Assembly (NCBI RefSeq): GCF_011030405.1
Contig: NZ_JAAJTJ010000001.1
Location: forward strand, 372,001-436,000
Direction of reading: 5' to 3'
Length of the DNA stretch: 64,000 bases
DNA from: Parapedobacter sp. SGR-10
GTDB taxonomy: Bacteria > Bacteroidota > Bacteroidia > Sphingobacteriales > Sphingobacteriaceae
In this document: positions 11,001 through 19,955 of the stretch, in pieces
How the letters are laid out: every line of letters begins with the position of its first letter
Position numbering within the stretch: position 1 is the first letter of the stretch
Made by a program: the position numbers and the translations under genes
The notes under the pieces: model-generated
The model's database searches: none
The model's input: the letters and a program-made list of their open reading frames with translations, nothing else
Told to the model about the DNA's origin: nothing

Positions 11001-11539
11001 ACATTGAGGACAAAACGACCGTTGAGATCCGTACCGGTTTTAAGGTGGCTTTTGCCTTTCACTGTGACAGTTACTCCCTGTAAAGGTTGCTTGGAGGCAT
11101 TGGTCACCAACCCGGTCACCAGATTCTCCTGAACCGTGTTTGGTCTGTCTCTTTTGGGTGGAGCCTTATAAGCATTTGGAGTCTTTTTCTTTATGACAAT
11201 TGCCTTCCCCTTTATGGTATAAGTTAATTCATTTGGTTCTAAAATCGTTTTTAACGCTCTCTCCAACGACACATTCTTTATATCGATATCGATGGCTGGC
11301 GTTTCTTTGATGATTGCAGCATTACAGATCACCGTATAGTTCGTCTGTTTTCTGATTTCTCGGAATATATCTACAATAGGCACACTTTTCTTGGTGAGAC
11401 TTACCGTTTGGGCCAATACTCCTGCTTGTAGTTGAGATACTGCAACCAAAAGAAATAAAACAATCATCTTCATAATAAGCAGATATCCGTATCTAGGGAA
11501 CAGCTTACCTGTCCCAATAGATAAAACGTAATTTTTCAT
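8060..11539 (-). CDS. SusC/RagA TonB-dependent transporter with STN domain
   Basis: TonB-linked outer-membrane importer, 1159 residues. Order: signal peptide to about residue 44; STN signalling domain about 45-120; carboxypeptidase-regulatory-like domain about 138-215 (VTGLVTNASKQPLQGVTV); TonB box 'EEVVVVGFG'; plug with 'ILKDATATSLYGARGANGVI'; then a large beta-barrel ending in 'LGVNLSF'. The STN domain allows contact with a FecR anti-sigma factor, and a FecR gene lies directly upstream with the sigma gene before it. Expression is therefore probably self-induced by ligand. It pairs with the SusD gene 6 bases downstream. Ligand unknown; the phosphoesterase at the operon end hints at a phosphorylated one. 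Confidence 0.94.
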   Translation of the reverse strand: MKNYVLSIGTGKLFPRYGYLLIMKMIVLFLLVAVSQLQAGVLAQTVSLTKKSVPIVDIFREIRKQTNYTVICNAAIIKETPAIDIDIKNVSLERALKTILEPNELTYTIKGKAIVIKKKTPNAYKAPPKRDRPNTVQENLVTGLVTNASKQPLQGVTVTVKGKSHLKTGTDLNGRFVLNVGKGETIVISLVGHITQEVLIGDQQEITISMEEDLEGLEEVVVVGFGTQKKESVISAITSVSPKDLRVPSSNLTTALAGRIAGMISYQTSGEPGRDNADFFIRGVTTFGAGKVDPLILIDNVEVTPTDLSKMHPDDIQNFSILKDATATSLYGARGANGVILITTKEGKEGKVRVSVRMENSFSEPTSTIKMADPITYMRLANEAASTRNPLASTPYSNNKIDATMNADRNQFVYPAVDWMDMITKDVAMNQRANLNISGGGTVARYYIAGSFAKDNGILKVDERNNFNSNVDYEQYMLRSNININLTSSTEAIVRLHGTFDDYNGPIAGGSDMYRKVLQVSPVRFPAYFEPDEFFRRAGHILFGGFEGDSYMNPYAELLRGYRQESRSKMMAQMELKQDLGALVPGLTGRLLGNTTRISGFDLTRSYSPFYYQILPGQYNRFTDEYRLTELNPTGGSEFITYAPGYKAVESSFYGEASLAYNRTFNAKHEVSGMLVGIARNALTANAATLSASLPQRNLGLSGRLTYGYDNRYFAEFNFGYNGSEKFDKGHRWGFFPSVGIGWSVDRESFWKGELKEIVSKLKLRGTYGLVGNDEIGSQRFFYLSEVTIGGGGNFTTGYNFNGINHNGVLIRNYANPNIGWEIARKTNVGLELGLFNGKVDIIADLFHEYRSNILQSRADIPVEMGLWSTPQVNVGEAQGRGIDASLDYKHNLSSTAWLIGRANFTYARSTYLYYEEAEYSRLNMDWLSKRGNAVKQQWGYVAERLFIDDADVANSPRQEFGEYMAGDIKYKDINGDNIINELDRVPIGYPTIPEINYGFGLSAGYKNLDVSIFFQGSARSSFWIDAATMSPFRQHSSDGKILETGLAQFIADDHWTELSQNPNAAWPRLSNILIDNNNQRSTWFLRNNAFLRFKSAEIGYELPKKWIDRVNLSSCRFYLSGTNLLVFSKFKLWDVEMGGNGLGYPLQRVFNLGVNLSF

Positions 11540-11671
11540 TACCTTTGATTGGTTAAGTTTTTAAATGTTATTGCTTTAGTACATTTTCAAGAATGAAACC
11601 ATCCACCGGGGAAGTGCCACCTTCTCCGGTTTTTCTAACAGTCTTGTATTCATCGAAGGTCTTGTTTATAG

Positions 11672-12844
11672 CTACTTCATCAGCTTTACCCTCCTTCCTT
11701 CAATCTTAAACTGAATATTATCGTCCGTCATTTTGATGACCTGCAACACTTCACTAAAGTTGTCATAACGAGATATAGATCCCCAGATAGATATATCCTG
11801 CACATCCGAAGCAATCTCTACCTCAATATCATACCATCTTGCCAATTTACGCATCACACTGCTCAGGCTTTCATTGTTGAACATAAATTCACCATTCTTC
11901 CAAGCTATACTTTCTGCTACATCTATGTTCTGGACCTGAATAGCATCTTCTTTTACCAAAGACTGCTGTCCCGGTTGGAGGACTTTAGATGTCCGATCTC
12001 CTAGAGACACCTTTACCTTCCCTTCTAGCAGCGCCACCGCAGACGTTGATTCTTCAGTATATGCATTGACGTTGAAATGAGTACCAAGGACCTCTATTTT
12101 TTCTTGCTTCGTCTTTACGATAAAAGGTTTTTGCGCATCTTTTGCCACTTCAAAATAAGCTTCTCCCTCCATTTCGACCATACGGATACTATCGGAGAAT
12201 ACCCGGGGATAGTGTAGTTTACTTTCTGCATTTAGCCATACTTTTGTACCATCCGACAAAGACACTTGGTATTGCCCTCCCCGCGGCGTAGCCAGGGTCA
12301 AGGTCATATTTTGATCCAATGCCTTCTCTTCCCACACCACTGAACCATCCTCATAAAGCAACCTATCCGCCACGATAATACCTCCGTAAGAAGAGCTTAA
12401 TTCCAATTGTTTGCCATCCGATGTGGTCAGTATGGCTTTATTTGTCCCTGGAGAAAAACTTGCTGCGCTTTGCAGTGTCGTCTGCCCCAAACCTACAAAG
12501 CGATCACCAAGTACATAAAACGCTGCAAAAAACAGTACAGCTACCGAAGCCGCTATGACCGCTACCCGCTTGAAGCTTATGATCTGAGGCTTCCTTTCCT
12601 CTTTGATCCGGGATAATATGTCTTGCAACATGTGATCCCCTTTATTATCGATCTTTTCGTCATCGAATGACTTATACTGATCCAAAGCATCCTCAAGGTC
12701 ATCCGGATTATCAAGGCTCTTCACAAAGTCAAGCAAATCGGGATATTTGGTCAAAAGCTGCTGCAACTTCTCGTTTGAATCGGGATGTATATCACCTTTT
12801 AGGTAGCTCTTTAAAAGGTGAACAGCTTGATTGATATGGTGCAT
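11672..12844 (-). CDS. FecR-family anti-sigma factor
   Basis: Inner-membrane anti-sigma regulator, 390 residues. A cytoplasmic N-terminal region (about 1-90) precedes one membrane segment (VAVIAASVAVLFFAAFYVLG, about 93-112). A periplasmic FecR domain follows, with 'GGQYQVSLSDGTKVWLNAES' and 'VEMEGEAYFEVAKD'. The C-terminal DUF4974 domain ('FNNESLSSVMRKLARWYDIEVEI') probably meets the STN domain of SusC. It lies between the sigma gene (284-base gap) and the SusC gene (132-base gap). The 284-base gap shows only AT-rich sequence and no clear promoter. Confidence 0.92.
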   Translation of the reverse strand: MHHINQAVHLLKSYLKGDIHPDSNEKLQQLLTKYPDLLDFVKSLDNPDDLEDALDQYKSFDDEKIDNKGDHMLQDILSRIKEERKPQIISFKRVAVIAASVAVLFFAAFYVLGDRFVGLGQTTLQSAASFSPGTNKAILTTSDGKQLELSSSYGGIIVADRLLYEDGSVVWEEKALDQNMTLTLATPRGGQYQVSLSDGTKVWLNAESKLHYPRVFSDSIRMVEMEGEAYFEVAKDAQKPFIVKTKQEKIEVLGTHFNVNAYTEESTSAVALLEGKVKVSLGDRTSKVLQPGQQSLVKEDAIQVQNIDVAESIAWKNGEFMFNNESLSSVMRKLARWYDIEVEIASDVQDISIWGSISRYDNFSEVLQVIKMTDDNIQFKIEGRRVKLMK

Positions 12845-13128
12845 GATATAGAGCCTTTATGATAGAAACACGATAGGAAAGGATATCTTTCATACTTTTT
12901 GAAGAAAAATCACAAGCAGCTGATTACTAATATGTTTTTTATACGATTTGATAAATAATGGAAAAAACATACAAAATGAAAATTTTATATCGATCGTCAA
13001 TGTAAAGGTGAAAATTGACCCGGCTTGTCAGGAGGACTCATCAAAAAGAAACCACAAATGTCCAGTGTGATAATTCTTTCGTCAAGTACAGAGGGATTTG
13101 TAAGGCAAATGATCATTTGCCCCTATCA

Positions 13129-13704
13129 TCAAACAAAAAACTGGGGTAAAAAAAACAATAGATAGAATGCATCTTTTATCTTGAGGGAACTCCGGAGCAA
13201 GGCGATCATTCTGGAACGATGTACGTACACGGCCGTAGGACTTATTTTGAGTTTTTTACCGATTTCCTCTACGGTCATATCCTCCAGATAGGTCATATTA
13301 AACACTTCACGTTGCTTTACCGACAGCCGACCAACCTCTTTATAGATCTGTTCCAACAATTCGGTTTGGACTATTTTGACAAACACTTCCGCATCCTCAA
13401 ACAAATCTTCTTTCCATCTCTCTATTTCTTCGATATTCCACTTTGCCTGTGGTCGTCTCAAATGATTCAAGCAAGCATTCTTGGTAGAGATATATAAAAA
13501 TGCTTTCAATTTTTGCATGGAGTCAAAATCCGCTCTCAACCGCCATACCTTAACAAAGGTATCAGAGACAATTTCTTCTGCAGTCTCACGATCCACAAAT
13601 TGTGAAGAAAAATAAAGCAACGAACGCTTATAAAGACGGTAGATTGCTGTTAAGCCCTCCTCTTTTCCTTTTCTTAAATTATCGATCAATTGAGAATGAT
13701 TCAT
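13129..13704 (-). CDS. ECF RNA polymerase sigma factor
   Basis: Extracytoplasmic-function sigma factor of the Bacteroidota FecI-like type, 191 residues. Region 2 is seen in 'EEIVSDTFVKVWRLRADFDSM' (about 43-63), and region 4 helix-turn-helix in 'MTVEEIGKKLKISPTAVYVHRSRM' (about 145-168). The hydrophobic C-terminal tail is common in these proteins. It heads the minus-strand SusC/SusD unit and should be held inactive by the adjacent FecR protein until ligand reaches the STN-bearing SusC. Confidence 0.93.
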   Translation of the reverse strand: MNHSQLIDNLRKGKEEGLTAIYRLYKRSLLYFSSQFVDRETAEEIVSDTFVKVWRLRADFDSMQKLKAFLYISTKNACLNHLRRPQAKWNIEEIERWKEDLFEDAEVFVKIVQTELLEQIYKEVGRLSVKQREVFNMTYLEDMTVEEIGKKLKISPTAVYVHRSRMIALLRSSLKIKDAFYLLFFLPQFFV

Positions 13705-14086
13705 GGATATATCTCTTCCGTTTTTAGGGATTTGAAACTTTCATAAAGCGAAGCTATTCTTATTATTAAGGTTGCATTTCTCCATTGTCTTCCTAATTTA
13801 TAACCCACACCCCAAAACTAGAGAATATATTTTGTTCATAGACAATCTCTAATGTCAAAATAAATTTAATAACATCTTGATAACATAAAGATAACCCTTA
13901 GCGAAACAATGAAGTGACTCCGATTTACGTTTATAACTATTCGAAGTTAGTCAAGTCTTTTTATAAATACAAATCAGTGCACAAAAACCAGTAAGTCAGA
14001 CAGGTCTTTAGGTTTTGAAAACCTTATAGGTCTTACCAAAAAGCCGTTTTATTTCCGTAACTTTGCAAGTTGTAAAAAATGTTCGA
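13705..14086. other. Intergenic region between divergent sigma gene and uvrA
   Basis: 382 bases without a gene. AT-rich. It holds a perfect 15-base palindrome at 14010-14024 (AGGTTTTGAAAACCT) inside a looser repeat of AGGTCTT words (14002 and 14028), and the uvrA promoter element. No clear promoter was found for the divergent sigma gene. Confidence 0.6.
14058..14065 (+). promoter_or_regulatory. Putative -7 element of uvrA
   Basis: TAACTTTG fits TAnnTTTG and lies 21 bases before the uvrA ATG at 14087. No good -33 TTG is seen at the usual spacing, so only half of the promoter is supported. Confidence 0.5.
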
Positions 14087-16930
14087 ATGGCTAAGACAAA
14101 AGCAGTAGATTTAGTGGATCAAAATGAAGTAGAGGTCTTCGGAGCGAGAGCCCACAATCTAAAAAATATAGATGTATCCTTTCCCAGAAATGAGTTGGTC
14201 GTGATCACAGGGTTGAGTGGCTCTGGCAAATCATCTCTTGCTTTTGACACCATCTATGCCGAAGGCCAACGCCGTTATATGGAAACTTTTTCGGCCTATA
14301 GCCGTCAATTTTTAGGCGGATTGGAACGACCCGATGTGGACAAGATTTCCGGACTTAGTCCCGTCATCTCCATCGAACAAAAAACAACAAGCAAAAATCC
14401 CCGTTCTACTGTCGGCACCATCACCGAAATCTATGATTTTCTTCGCCTGCTCTATGCCCGGGCAAGTGAAGCTTTTTCCTATGTGACGGGCAAGAAGATG
14501 GAGCGTATGTCCGAAGACCAGATCGTCGACAGGATACTCGAAGACTTCAAGGAGGAAGCCATCCATATACTGGCGCCCGTGGTCAAGGGAAGAAAAGGAC
14601 ATTACCGCGAACTCTTCGAGCAAATACGCAAACAAGGCTATACCAAAGTGCGTGTGGACGGTGAAATATCGGATATTGTACCTAAAATGCAGGTAGACCG
14701 CTACAAGATACACGATATCGAAATCGTCATCGACAGGCTCAAAGTCTCGCAGGAAGACAGAAAACGACTTTACACCTCTGTATTGCAGGCCATGAAAGCG
14801 GCCAAGGGCATCATCAAGATCAGCAACAGAGAGAATACACGCGAGCAGTTTTTCAGTCGGTATCTGATGGACGCCGAATCAGGAATTTCCTACGATGAAC
14901 CCCAACCCAATACATTTTCATTCAACTCACCTTATGGAGCCTGTCCAAAATGTGATGGGTTGGGCTATATTTTTGAAATCGACAAAAATATAGTTATCCC
15001 CGACCGTAAAATCAGTATACAAAAAGGAGCGATTGCCCCATTGGGTCCTCTACGGGAGTCCTGGAACTCCGCTATACTGAAAGCTGTAGCCCATAAGTTT
15101 GATTTTTCACTAGCCGCACCTATCGAAAAACTCAGCGAAGAGCTGATCGACACTTTGCTGTTCGGTTCCGAAGAGCCAATACCTCTGACTGTATCTTACG
15201 GTGCTTATGGTGCTCGGGAATACCGTGTCAATTTTTCGGGGCTCCTCAAAATGCTCGAAGAAATGAGCGGAAAACAAAACGACGATTCTCCAGCTTTGGA
15301 AGACTTCCGCACCAAGGTTTGCTGTCCTTCCTGCCAAGGAGCCCGATTAAAGCAGGAATCCTTGCACTTCAAGATCGATGGCAAAAACATCAGCGAACTG
15401 GCCGCAATGGACATTTCCACACTCATGGAATGGTTGGTCAATCTCGAAACACGCATGGACGAACGGCAACAGGTCATCGCTACCGAGATACTGAAAGAGA
15501 TACGTGCGCGTCTCGGTTTTTTATTGGATGTGGGTCTGAACTATCTGACACTCGACCGCTCATCAAAAACGCTGTCAGGAGGAGAAGCCCAACGCATCCG
15601 CCTGGCTACACAGATCGGTTCACAGTTGGTGAATGTACTTTATATCTTAGACGAACCCAGTATCGGACTGCACCAAAGAGACAATGAGAGATTGATCAGC
15701 TCACTTAAAAATCTAAGAGATATCGGCAATTCAGTATTAGTCGTCGAACACGACAAAGACATGATCCTCAATGCCGACTATGTCATCGATATGGGACCTG
15801 CTGCTGGTATCAATGGTGGAAAAGTCGTCGCCAAAGGTACGCCAAAAGATATCGTTGAGGCAGATACCCTCACAGCTGCCTACCTCAATGGAAGAAAAGA
15901 AGTAAGCATCCCTCAACAGCGCCGAACAGGAAATGGCAAGACCCTTACACTAAAAGGGGCTACAGGCAACAATCTCAAAAATATTTCCCTGGACTTTCCA
16001 CTAGGAACGTTGATCCTGGTAACCGGCGTCTCCGGATCGGGAAAATCCAGTCTGATTACCGGCACACTCTATCCAATCCTCAACAAGCATTTTTTCAGAG
16101 CCAAGTCTACCCCTATGCCCTACAAGAGCATCGAGGGATTAGAACACATCGATAAAGTCATCGAAATAGACCAAAGCCCGATCGGCCGTACTCCAAGGTC
16201 CAATCCTTCTACATATACCGGCGTATTTTCGGATATCCGTACGCTGTTTGTACAGTTGCCGGAAGCAAAGATACGAGGGTACAAGCCCGGACAATTCTCA
16301 TTCAATGTCAAAGGAGGTCGTTGTGAAACCTGTCAGGGAGCGGGCATGAAGATCATCGAAATGAATTTCTTGCCCGATGTACAGGTTCCTTGTGAAACTT
16401 GTCAGGGCAAGCGATACAACCGAGAGACATTGGAAGTACGCTACCGGGGCAAATCCATATCCGATGTGTTGGATATGAGCATAGACGAAGCTGTGGAGTT
16501 TTTTGAAAATATCCCATCGATCTATCGCAAGATCAAGACATTGAAGGATGTAGGCTTAGGCTACATCACCTTAGGACAATCATCCACGACACTATCGGGT
16601 GGTGAAGCACAACGGGTCAAGCTGGCCACAGAGCTGTCCAAGAAAGATACCGGAAATACGTTCTATATCCTCGACGAGCCGACAACAGGTCTGCATTTCG
16701 AAGATGTCAACGTGTTATTGGGGGTTATCAACAGGCTGGTGGACAGGGGCAATACTGTCTTGATCATCGAACACAACCTCGATGTCATCAAGGTGGCGGA
16801 CTGGATCATTGATATGGGCCCCGAAGGGGGAAGAAATGGCGGAAAACTTATCTTTTCCGGAACGCCAGAAGAGCTTGTCAAGCAAAAGAACAGTGAGACA
16901 GGTAGGTTTTTAAGAGAAGAAATGAGGTAA
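14087..16930 (+). CDS. uvrA: UvrABC excinuclease subunit A
   Basis: Damage-recognition ATPase of nucleotide excision repair, 947 residues, the normal length. The first Walker A is GLSGSGKSS (42-50). Zinc-type cysteine pairs occur in 'CPKCDGLGY', 'CCPSCQGARL' and 'CETCQGAGMK...CETCQGKRYN'. The second Walker A is GVSGSGKSSLITGTLYP. Two ABC signatures LSGGEAQR are present, each followed by 'ILDEP' Walker B. An in-frame TTG upstream (14063) overlaps the -7 element, so the ATG at 14087 is chosen. The gene is monocistronic, with its own promoter element and a hairpin right after the stop. Nothing is missing or unusual. Confidence 0.97.
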   Translation: MAKTKAVDLVDQNEVEVFGARAHNLKNIDVSFPRNELVVITGLSGSGKSSLAFDTIYAEGQRRYMETFSAYSRQFLGGLERPDVDKISGLSPVISIEQKTTSKNPRSTVGTITEIYDFLRLLYARASEAFSYVTGKKMERMSEDQIVDRILEDFKEEAIHILAPVVKGRKGHYRELFEQIRKQGYTKVRVDGEISDIVPKMQVDRYKIHDIEIVIDRLKVSQEDRKRLYTSVLQAMKAAKGIIKISNRENTREQFFSRYLMDAESGISYDEPQPNTFSFNSPYGACPKCDGLGYIFEIDKNIVIPDRKISIQKGAIAPLGPLRESWNSAILKAVAHKFDFSLAAPIEKLSEELIDTLLFGSEEPIPLTVSYGAYGAREYRVNFSGLLKMLEEMSGKQNDDSPALEDFRTKVCCPSCQGARLKQESLHFKIDGKNISELAAMDISTLMEWLVNLETRMDERQQVIATEILKEIRARLGFLLDVGLNYLTLDRSSKTLSGGEAQRIRLATQIGSQLVNVLYILDEPSIGLHQRDNERLISSLKNLRDIGNSVLVVEHDKDMILNADYVIDMGPAAGINGGKVVAKGTPKDIVEADTLTAAYLNGRKEVSIPQQRRTGNGKTLTLKGATGNNLKNISLDFPLGTLILVTGVSGSGKSSLITGTLYPILNKHFFRAKSTPMPYKSIEGLEHIDKVIEIDQSPIGRTPRSNPSTYTGVFSDIRTLFVQLPEAKIRGYKPGQFSFNVKGGRCETCQGAGMKIIEMNFLPDVQVPCETCQGKRYNRETLEVRYRGKSISDVLDMSIDEAVEFFENIPSIYRKIKTLKDVGLGYITLGQSSTTLSGGEAQRVKLATELSKKDTGNTFYILDEPTTGLHFEDVNVLLGVINRLVDRGNTVLIIEHNLDVIKVADWIIDMGPEGGRNGGKLIFSGTPEELVKQKNSETGRFLREEMR

Positions 16931-16934
16931 TCAT

Positions 16935-16963
16935 GTAGAGACGCCTTTAATGGCGTCTCCTAC
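16935..16963 (+). terminator. GTAGAGACGC-type hairpin after uvrA
   Basis: GTAGAGACGCC and GGCGTCTCCTAC pair with one bulged base around a 6-base loop, 4 bases after the uvrA stop. It is one of three members of this palindrome family in the window (also 22561 and 62696), each placed at gene ends, so it is a likely terminator. Confidence 0.6.
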
Positions 16964-16964
16964 T

Positions 16965-17070
16965 ATCCGTAGTGTTGGGCGAAGCGGTCACTACGGATCA
17001 ACAATAGAATGGAGTCTGAGACTCCTTTTCATTTAGCAAGTTCGTAGAGACCCTACGGAACTCTACGAAC
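16965..17070. repeat. Cluster of three further inverted repeats
   Basis: Three perfect inverted repeats follow in 106 bases: ATCCGTAGTG/CACTACGGAT (16965-16974 and 16989-16998, 14-base loop), GGAGTCT/AGACTCC (17012-17026, 1-base centre), and GTTCGTAGAG/CTCTACGAAC (17040-17049 and 17061-17070, 11-base loop). The last two lie inside the 3' end of the minus-strand gene that stops at 16998. Confidence 0.75.
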
Positions 17071-17522
17071 AGTAAATCCGAAAAATCTACTCTTATTTCC
17101 AACTTGAATTTGGTATCCATCAAAGGACCACTCCAAATCCCGGGCGACCAGTACTTGCGTTTAATGATATCAATTATAGCTTGTGCGGAGCCGTAACCAA
17201 TATCCTTGACGATTTCAAAGTTTTGAGGCTGCATTTTTTTGACCCAAAAATGAAGTTCAATATCGCCAACAGCCTTATTCTTTATAGCATCAAAGCTCCA
17301 GGTTATTTCGTTGATAATGCTATGATACAACAAACGAGGTGGAATGGGCAGTCCTTCTGCAGATATAAATATTCCTTGTTGAGCTAAAGAATCTGTCTGT
17401 ACACGGGTGTATTTATGTGTGCTAACGGTAGCCAAAGGCTCCAAAGATATAGATGTAATCTGTGCCGAAGCAATAGACACATATATACCCAAAAAACAGA
17501 TAGATATTAGAAACATTTTCAT
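16998..17522 (-). CDS. Secreted TonB C-terminal-like protein
   Basis: Exported protein of 174 residues with a signal peptide (about 1-20, cleaved near ASA-QITS). The stretch 'GYGSAQAIIDIIKRKYWSPGIWSGPLMDTKFKLEIRVDF' (about 112-150) has the spacing of a TonB C-terminal domain (helix, then W-x-PG, then strands). It has no membrane anchor or proline-rich linker, so it is not a standard TonB energy transducer. The last 20 or so residues after 'VDFSDLLFVEF' are encoded by palindromic repeat DNA and may be a late extension. The neighbours are unrelated. The domain match is by eye and moderate. Confidence 0.55.
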   Translation of the reverse strand: MKMFLISICFLGIYVSIASAQITSISLEPLATVSTHKYTRVQTDSLAQQGIFISAEGLPIPPRLLYHSIINEITWSFDAIKNKAVGDIELHFWVKKMQPQNFEIVKDIGYGSAQAIIDIIKRKYWSPGIWSGPLMDTKFKLEIRVDFSDLLFVEFRRVSTNLLNEKESQTPFYC

Positions 17523-17564
17523 AATTGTCTTATATTCCTCTATTCCTCGCGGCTTAACCGCATT

Positions 17565-18353
17565 CTATTTTAGTACCAATTGAAAAAAGCCCAATCTTTC
17601 ATCGTCCGTATTGCCGTAATATGTATTCCGAAAATAGAGCTCCTGATCTGATTTCCAAAAGACATCACCGATCGTACAAAGATCAAATGCCTCTTTGGTG
17701 AGATGCATAGGTACACCGGTACAAAACAGATATTCCCCCTCAGCCTGTTTTTGGATAAAATAGGAGGAGCATTCCTGTCCCGGAAACCAGCCGTTCAAAC
17801 GATAACGCTTATTGGGCGAATGAACGATATAATCCGGATTTCCTACCTGCTCCACATCCATTAACCCATTCTTCAGATTAATGCTAAAATCCGAAGTATG
17901 GCCCCCTTCAAATAGCACGATATCCTCCGTCGGATAATATTTGACAAAGTATACATCAGAAAAAATTCCTTTTTGAAGGTTTTGATCAAAAACCTCCCCA
18001 TTTTCGAACCGCACCATCGAAATCATCTGTCCATCCAACAGCGAATCAATGATACGCTGTCCGTCGTTCCAACCGCCAAAGACCACTTTTCCTTGAAGTA
18101 TTTTTTTTGCCTGTTCGAAATCGGCAATGTAAGGAATCGTATCCTGTTCGACATAGAATTTTTGCCTTTGCTCAAAATACGAAACCGAATCAATCCGATA
18201 GATCGCGATCGTATCGTTATCAAAAAGCAGCTGCCTTTCCATATTTTTTTGTATCTGCAAGGTGTCTGCTTCGTTTCCGAGTGGAACCTGCTTATTGGAG
18301 GAGGCATTATGACAGCCCCATATCAGCATACTGCAAAAAACAAGATATTTCAT
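17565..18353 (-). CDS. Hypothetical lipoprotein
   Basis: Not recognised. 262 residues with a short lipoprotein signal (MKYLVFCSMLIWGC, Cys14). The mature part is rich in aromatic and acidic residues and mostly predicted beta, with 'GKVVFGGWNDGQRIIDSL', 'VYFVKYYPTEDIVLFEGGH' and 'HSPNKRYRLNGWFPGQECSSYFI'. The pattern suggests a periplasmic beta-sheet protein with short repeated strand pairs. It lies 42 bases upstream of the start of the TonB-like gene on the same strand and 67 bases after the TPM-domain gene, so the three may be co-transcribed. Confidence 0.7.
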   Translation of the reverse strand: MKYLVFCSMLIWGCHNASSNKQVPLGNEADTLQIQKNMERQLLFDNDTIAIYRIDSVSYFEQRQKFYVEQDTIPYIADFEQAKKILQGKVVFGGWNDGQRIIDSLLDGQMISMVRFENGEVFDQNLQKGIFSDVYFVKYYPTEDIVLFEGGHTSDFSINLKNGLMDVEQVGNPDYIVHSPNKRYRLNGWFPGQECSSYFIQKQAEGEYLFCTGVPMHLTKEAFDLCTIGDVFWKSDQELYFRNTYYGNTDDERLGFFQLVLK

Positions 18354-18420
18354 CGTATTGAATAAGTAAAAGTTAATCTATTCCTCATTTGCTTCGACTG
18401 TATGTTGTACTTTGTTCAGA

Positions 18421-19896
18421 CTACCATCTTCCCCCGGCTCCACCACCGCCCGAAGAACCACCACCAAAACTTCCACCGCCACCTCCTGATGAAGATCTGC
18501 CACCACCAGACGAACCGGAGCTCCCCGAACTTTCGCTTTTACGAGGGATAGTATAATATCCTTTGGACAGAAAGTAATTACAGTTCTGACAAGAATCAAA
18601 TCGCTCGCCCTGACCGGAAGAAGAGTATGTGGCGGATTGAATGGTTCTCGTCTTGTTTACTTCTAATGTATAATAGTGACATTTCGGACATTCCCTAAAC
18701 CGGGAACTTTTTTCCCAGGCAACCAGTTTGACCTCATTGGTTTTCCTATTCTTCCAAATCTCATAACGCAAACTCTTGACCGTTTCTTCCTTGATCTGCC
18801 CGTTATTGAGGTATTGTTTTGGTTTCGCTCCCCTATCAGCTCTATTTATACGTTCCCAGTCACCACTGTTATCAGGAGGGGTAAATCTTCCTGTATTTTT
18901 AGCAAACCTGTTAAAGATCATACCCAGATCGATCCATGCCAACGGTGTCAGCAGCATAGGGATAAAAAGGTAAGTCGTAAATCTTTTTAACGTACGCTGC
19001 AAGTCCTCCTCATCTTTAAAACTTTTGGTAATGGCCGATCTTCCATTTGTAATCTTCATGGCCAACACGATTGCACAGAAAATAAAAACGAAATAAGGCA
19101 GATTTTTAGCCTGATAAATTTCTTCCAGGTTGCCAAAGACAAAAAGAAAGACAAACAAGCTCACAAACATCAGCAACAACATACAGCCCATACCCCAAAA
19201 TATCGGTGCAATCAGTTTTGGTTTCTTTTTAGTACCTTTTAATAATCTGGCAGCGACAAAATGGACGTACAAATAAAGACCTGTAAAAAGTATGAAAATA
19301 AACAGGGAGTTCATCAGTACCGGATTACGCGTGCTCCAAAAAGACATCGCTTCGGGCATCATGGATTCCAATTCGGCTATACTATCCGGAGATTTAAGAA
19401 TATGCGAGATGAATTGTGATGCTTCTAACACACCTGTATCGTAGTCTTCCTGTCGAAAATAAGGCACAAGGTATTTTTCTCCCACCCTTTTCAGATAAGC
19501 ATCGGGAAAGATACGCTCCATACCGTATCCCGAAATAAAGCGGTATTCCCGTCTATCTTTGGCGATAAAGAGCAATAAGCCATTATTTGATTCTTTTTTA
19601 CCTATACCCCAGCTATTGAACAGTTCCAGCGCAAACTCAAAATCACTGTGCCCAACATAGTCATTTACAATGACGATAGCATACTCGGCACCTGTCAGGC
19701 TATCTATCTCTTGGGACATCGCGTCCAATGTCGCGACTGTACCATAACTTAAAATCCCATCCGGATTACTGACGAAATGCTCCTGTCCCCGATCCTTCGG
19801 GCTAGGTACATTCTGGACAGTGTATTGCCCCATTGCCGATACCCACATCCATATCCCGACAAGAGCGAATAAATACTTTTTATATAATGTTAGCAT
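18421..19896 (-). CDS. TPM-domain membrane protein with glycine-rich tail
   Basis: Envelope protein of the YgcG/TPM family, 491 residues. A signal peptide (about 1-23) is followed by a TPM domain (about 30-175), seen in 'DGILSYGTVATLDAMSQEIDSL', 'IVIVNDYVG', 'GIGKKESNNGLLLFIAKDRRE' and 'GYGMERIFPDA'. Four membrane segments lie between about 190 and 320. A region with CxxC pairs (ECPKCHYY, SCQNCNYF) may bind zinc. The tail is almost only Gly and Ser and ends in GGAGGRW, as in other YgcG-like proteins. TPM domains occur in photosystem repair proteins and in many bacterial membrane proteins of unknown role. The family call is strong; the function is open. Confidence 0.85.
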   Translation of the reverse strand: MLTLYKKYLFALVGIWMWVSAMGQYTVQNVPSPKDRGQEHFVSNPDGILSYGTVATLDAMSQEIDSLTGAEYAIVIVNDYVGHSDFEFALELFNSWGIGKKESNNGLLLFIAKDRREYRFISGYGMERIFPDAYLKRVGEKYLVPYFRQEDYDTGVLEASQFISHILKSPDSIAELESMMPEAMSFWSTRNPVLMNSLFIFILFTGLYLYVHFVAARLLKGTKKKPKLIAPIFWGMGCMLLLMFVSLFVFLFVFGNLEEIYQAKNLPYFVFIFCAIVLAMKITNGRSAITKSFKDEEDLQRTLKRFTTYLFIPMLLTPLAWIDLGMIFNRFAKNTGRFTPPDNSGDWERINRADRGAKPKQYLNNGQIKEETVKSLRYEIWKNRKTNEVKLVAWEKSSRFRECPKCHYYTLEVNKTRTIQSATYSSSGQGERFDSCQNCNYFLSKGYYTIPRKSESSGSSGSSGGGRSSSGGGGGSFGGGSSGGGGAGGRW

Positions 19897-19955
19897 GAAT
19901 CAATCAAATGATCATCATAAATGTAGGCATAAAAAAAGAAAAAAATTACTATTAT

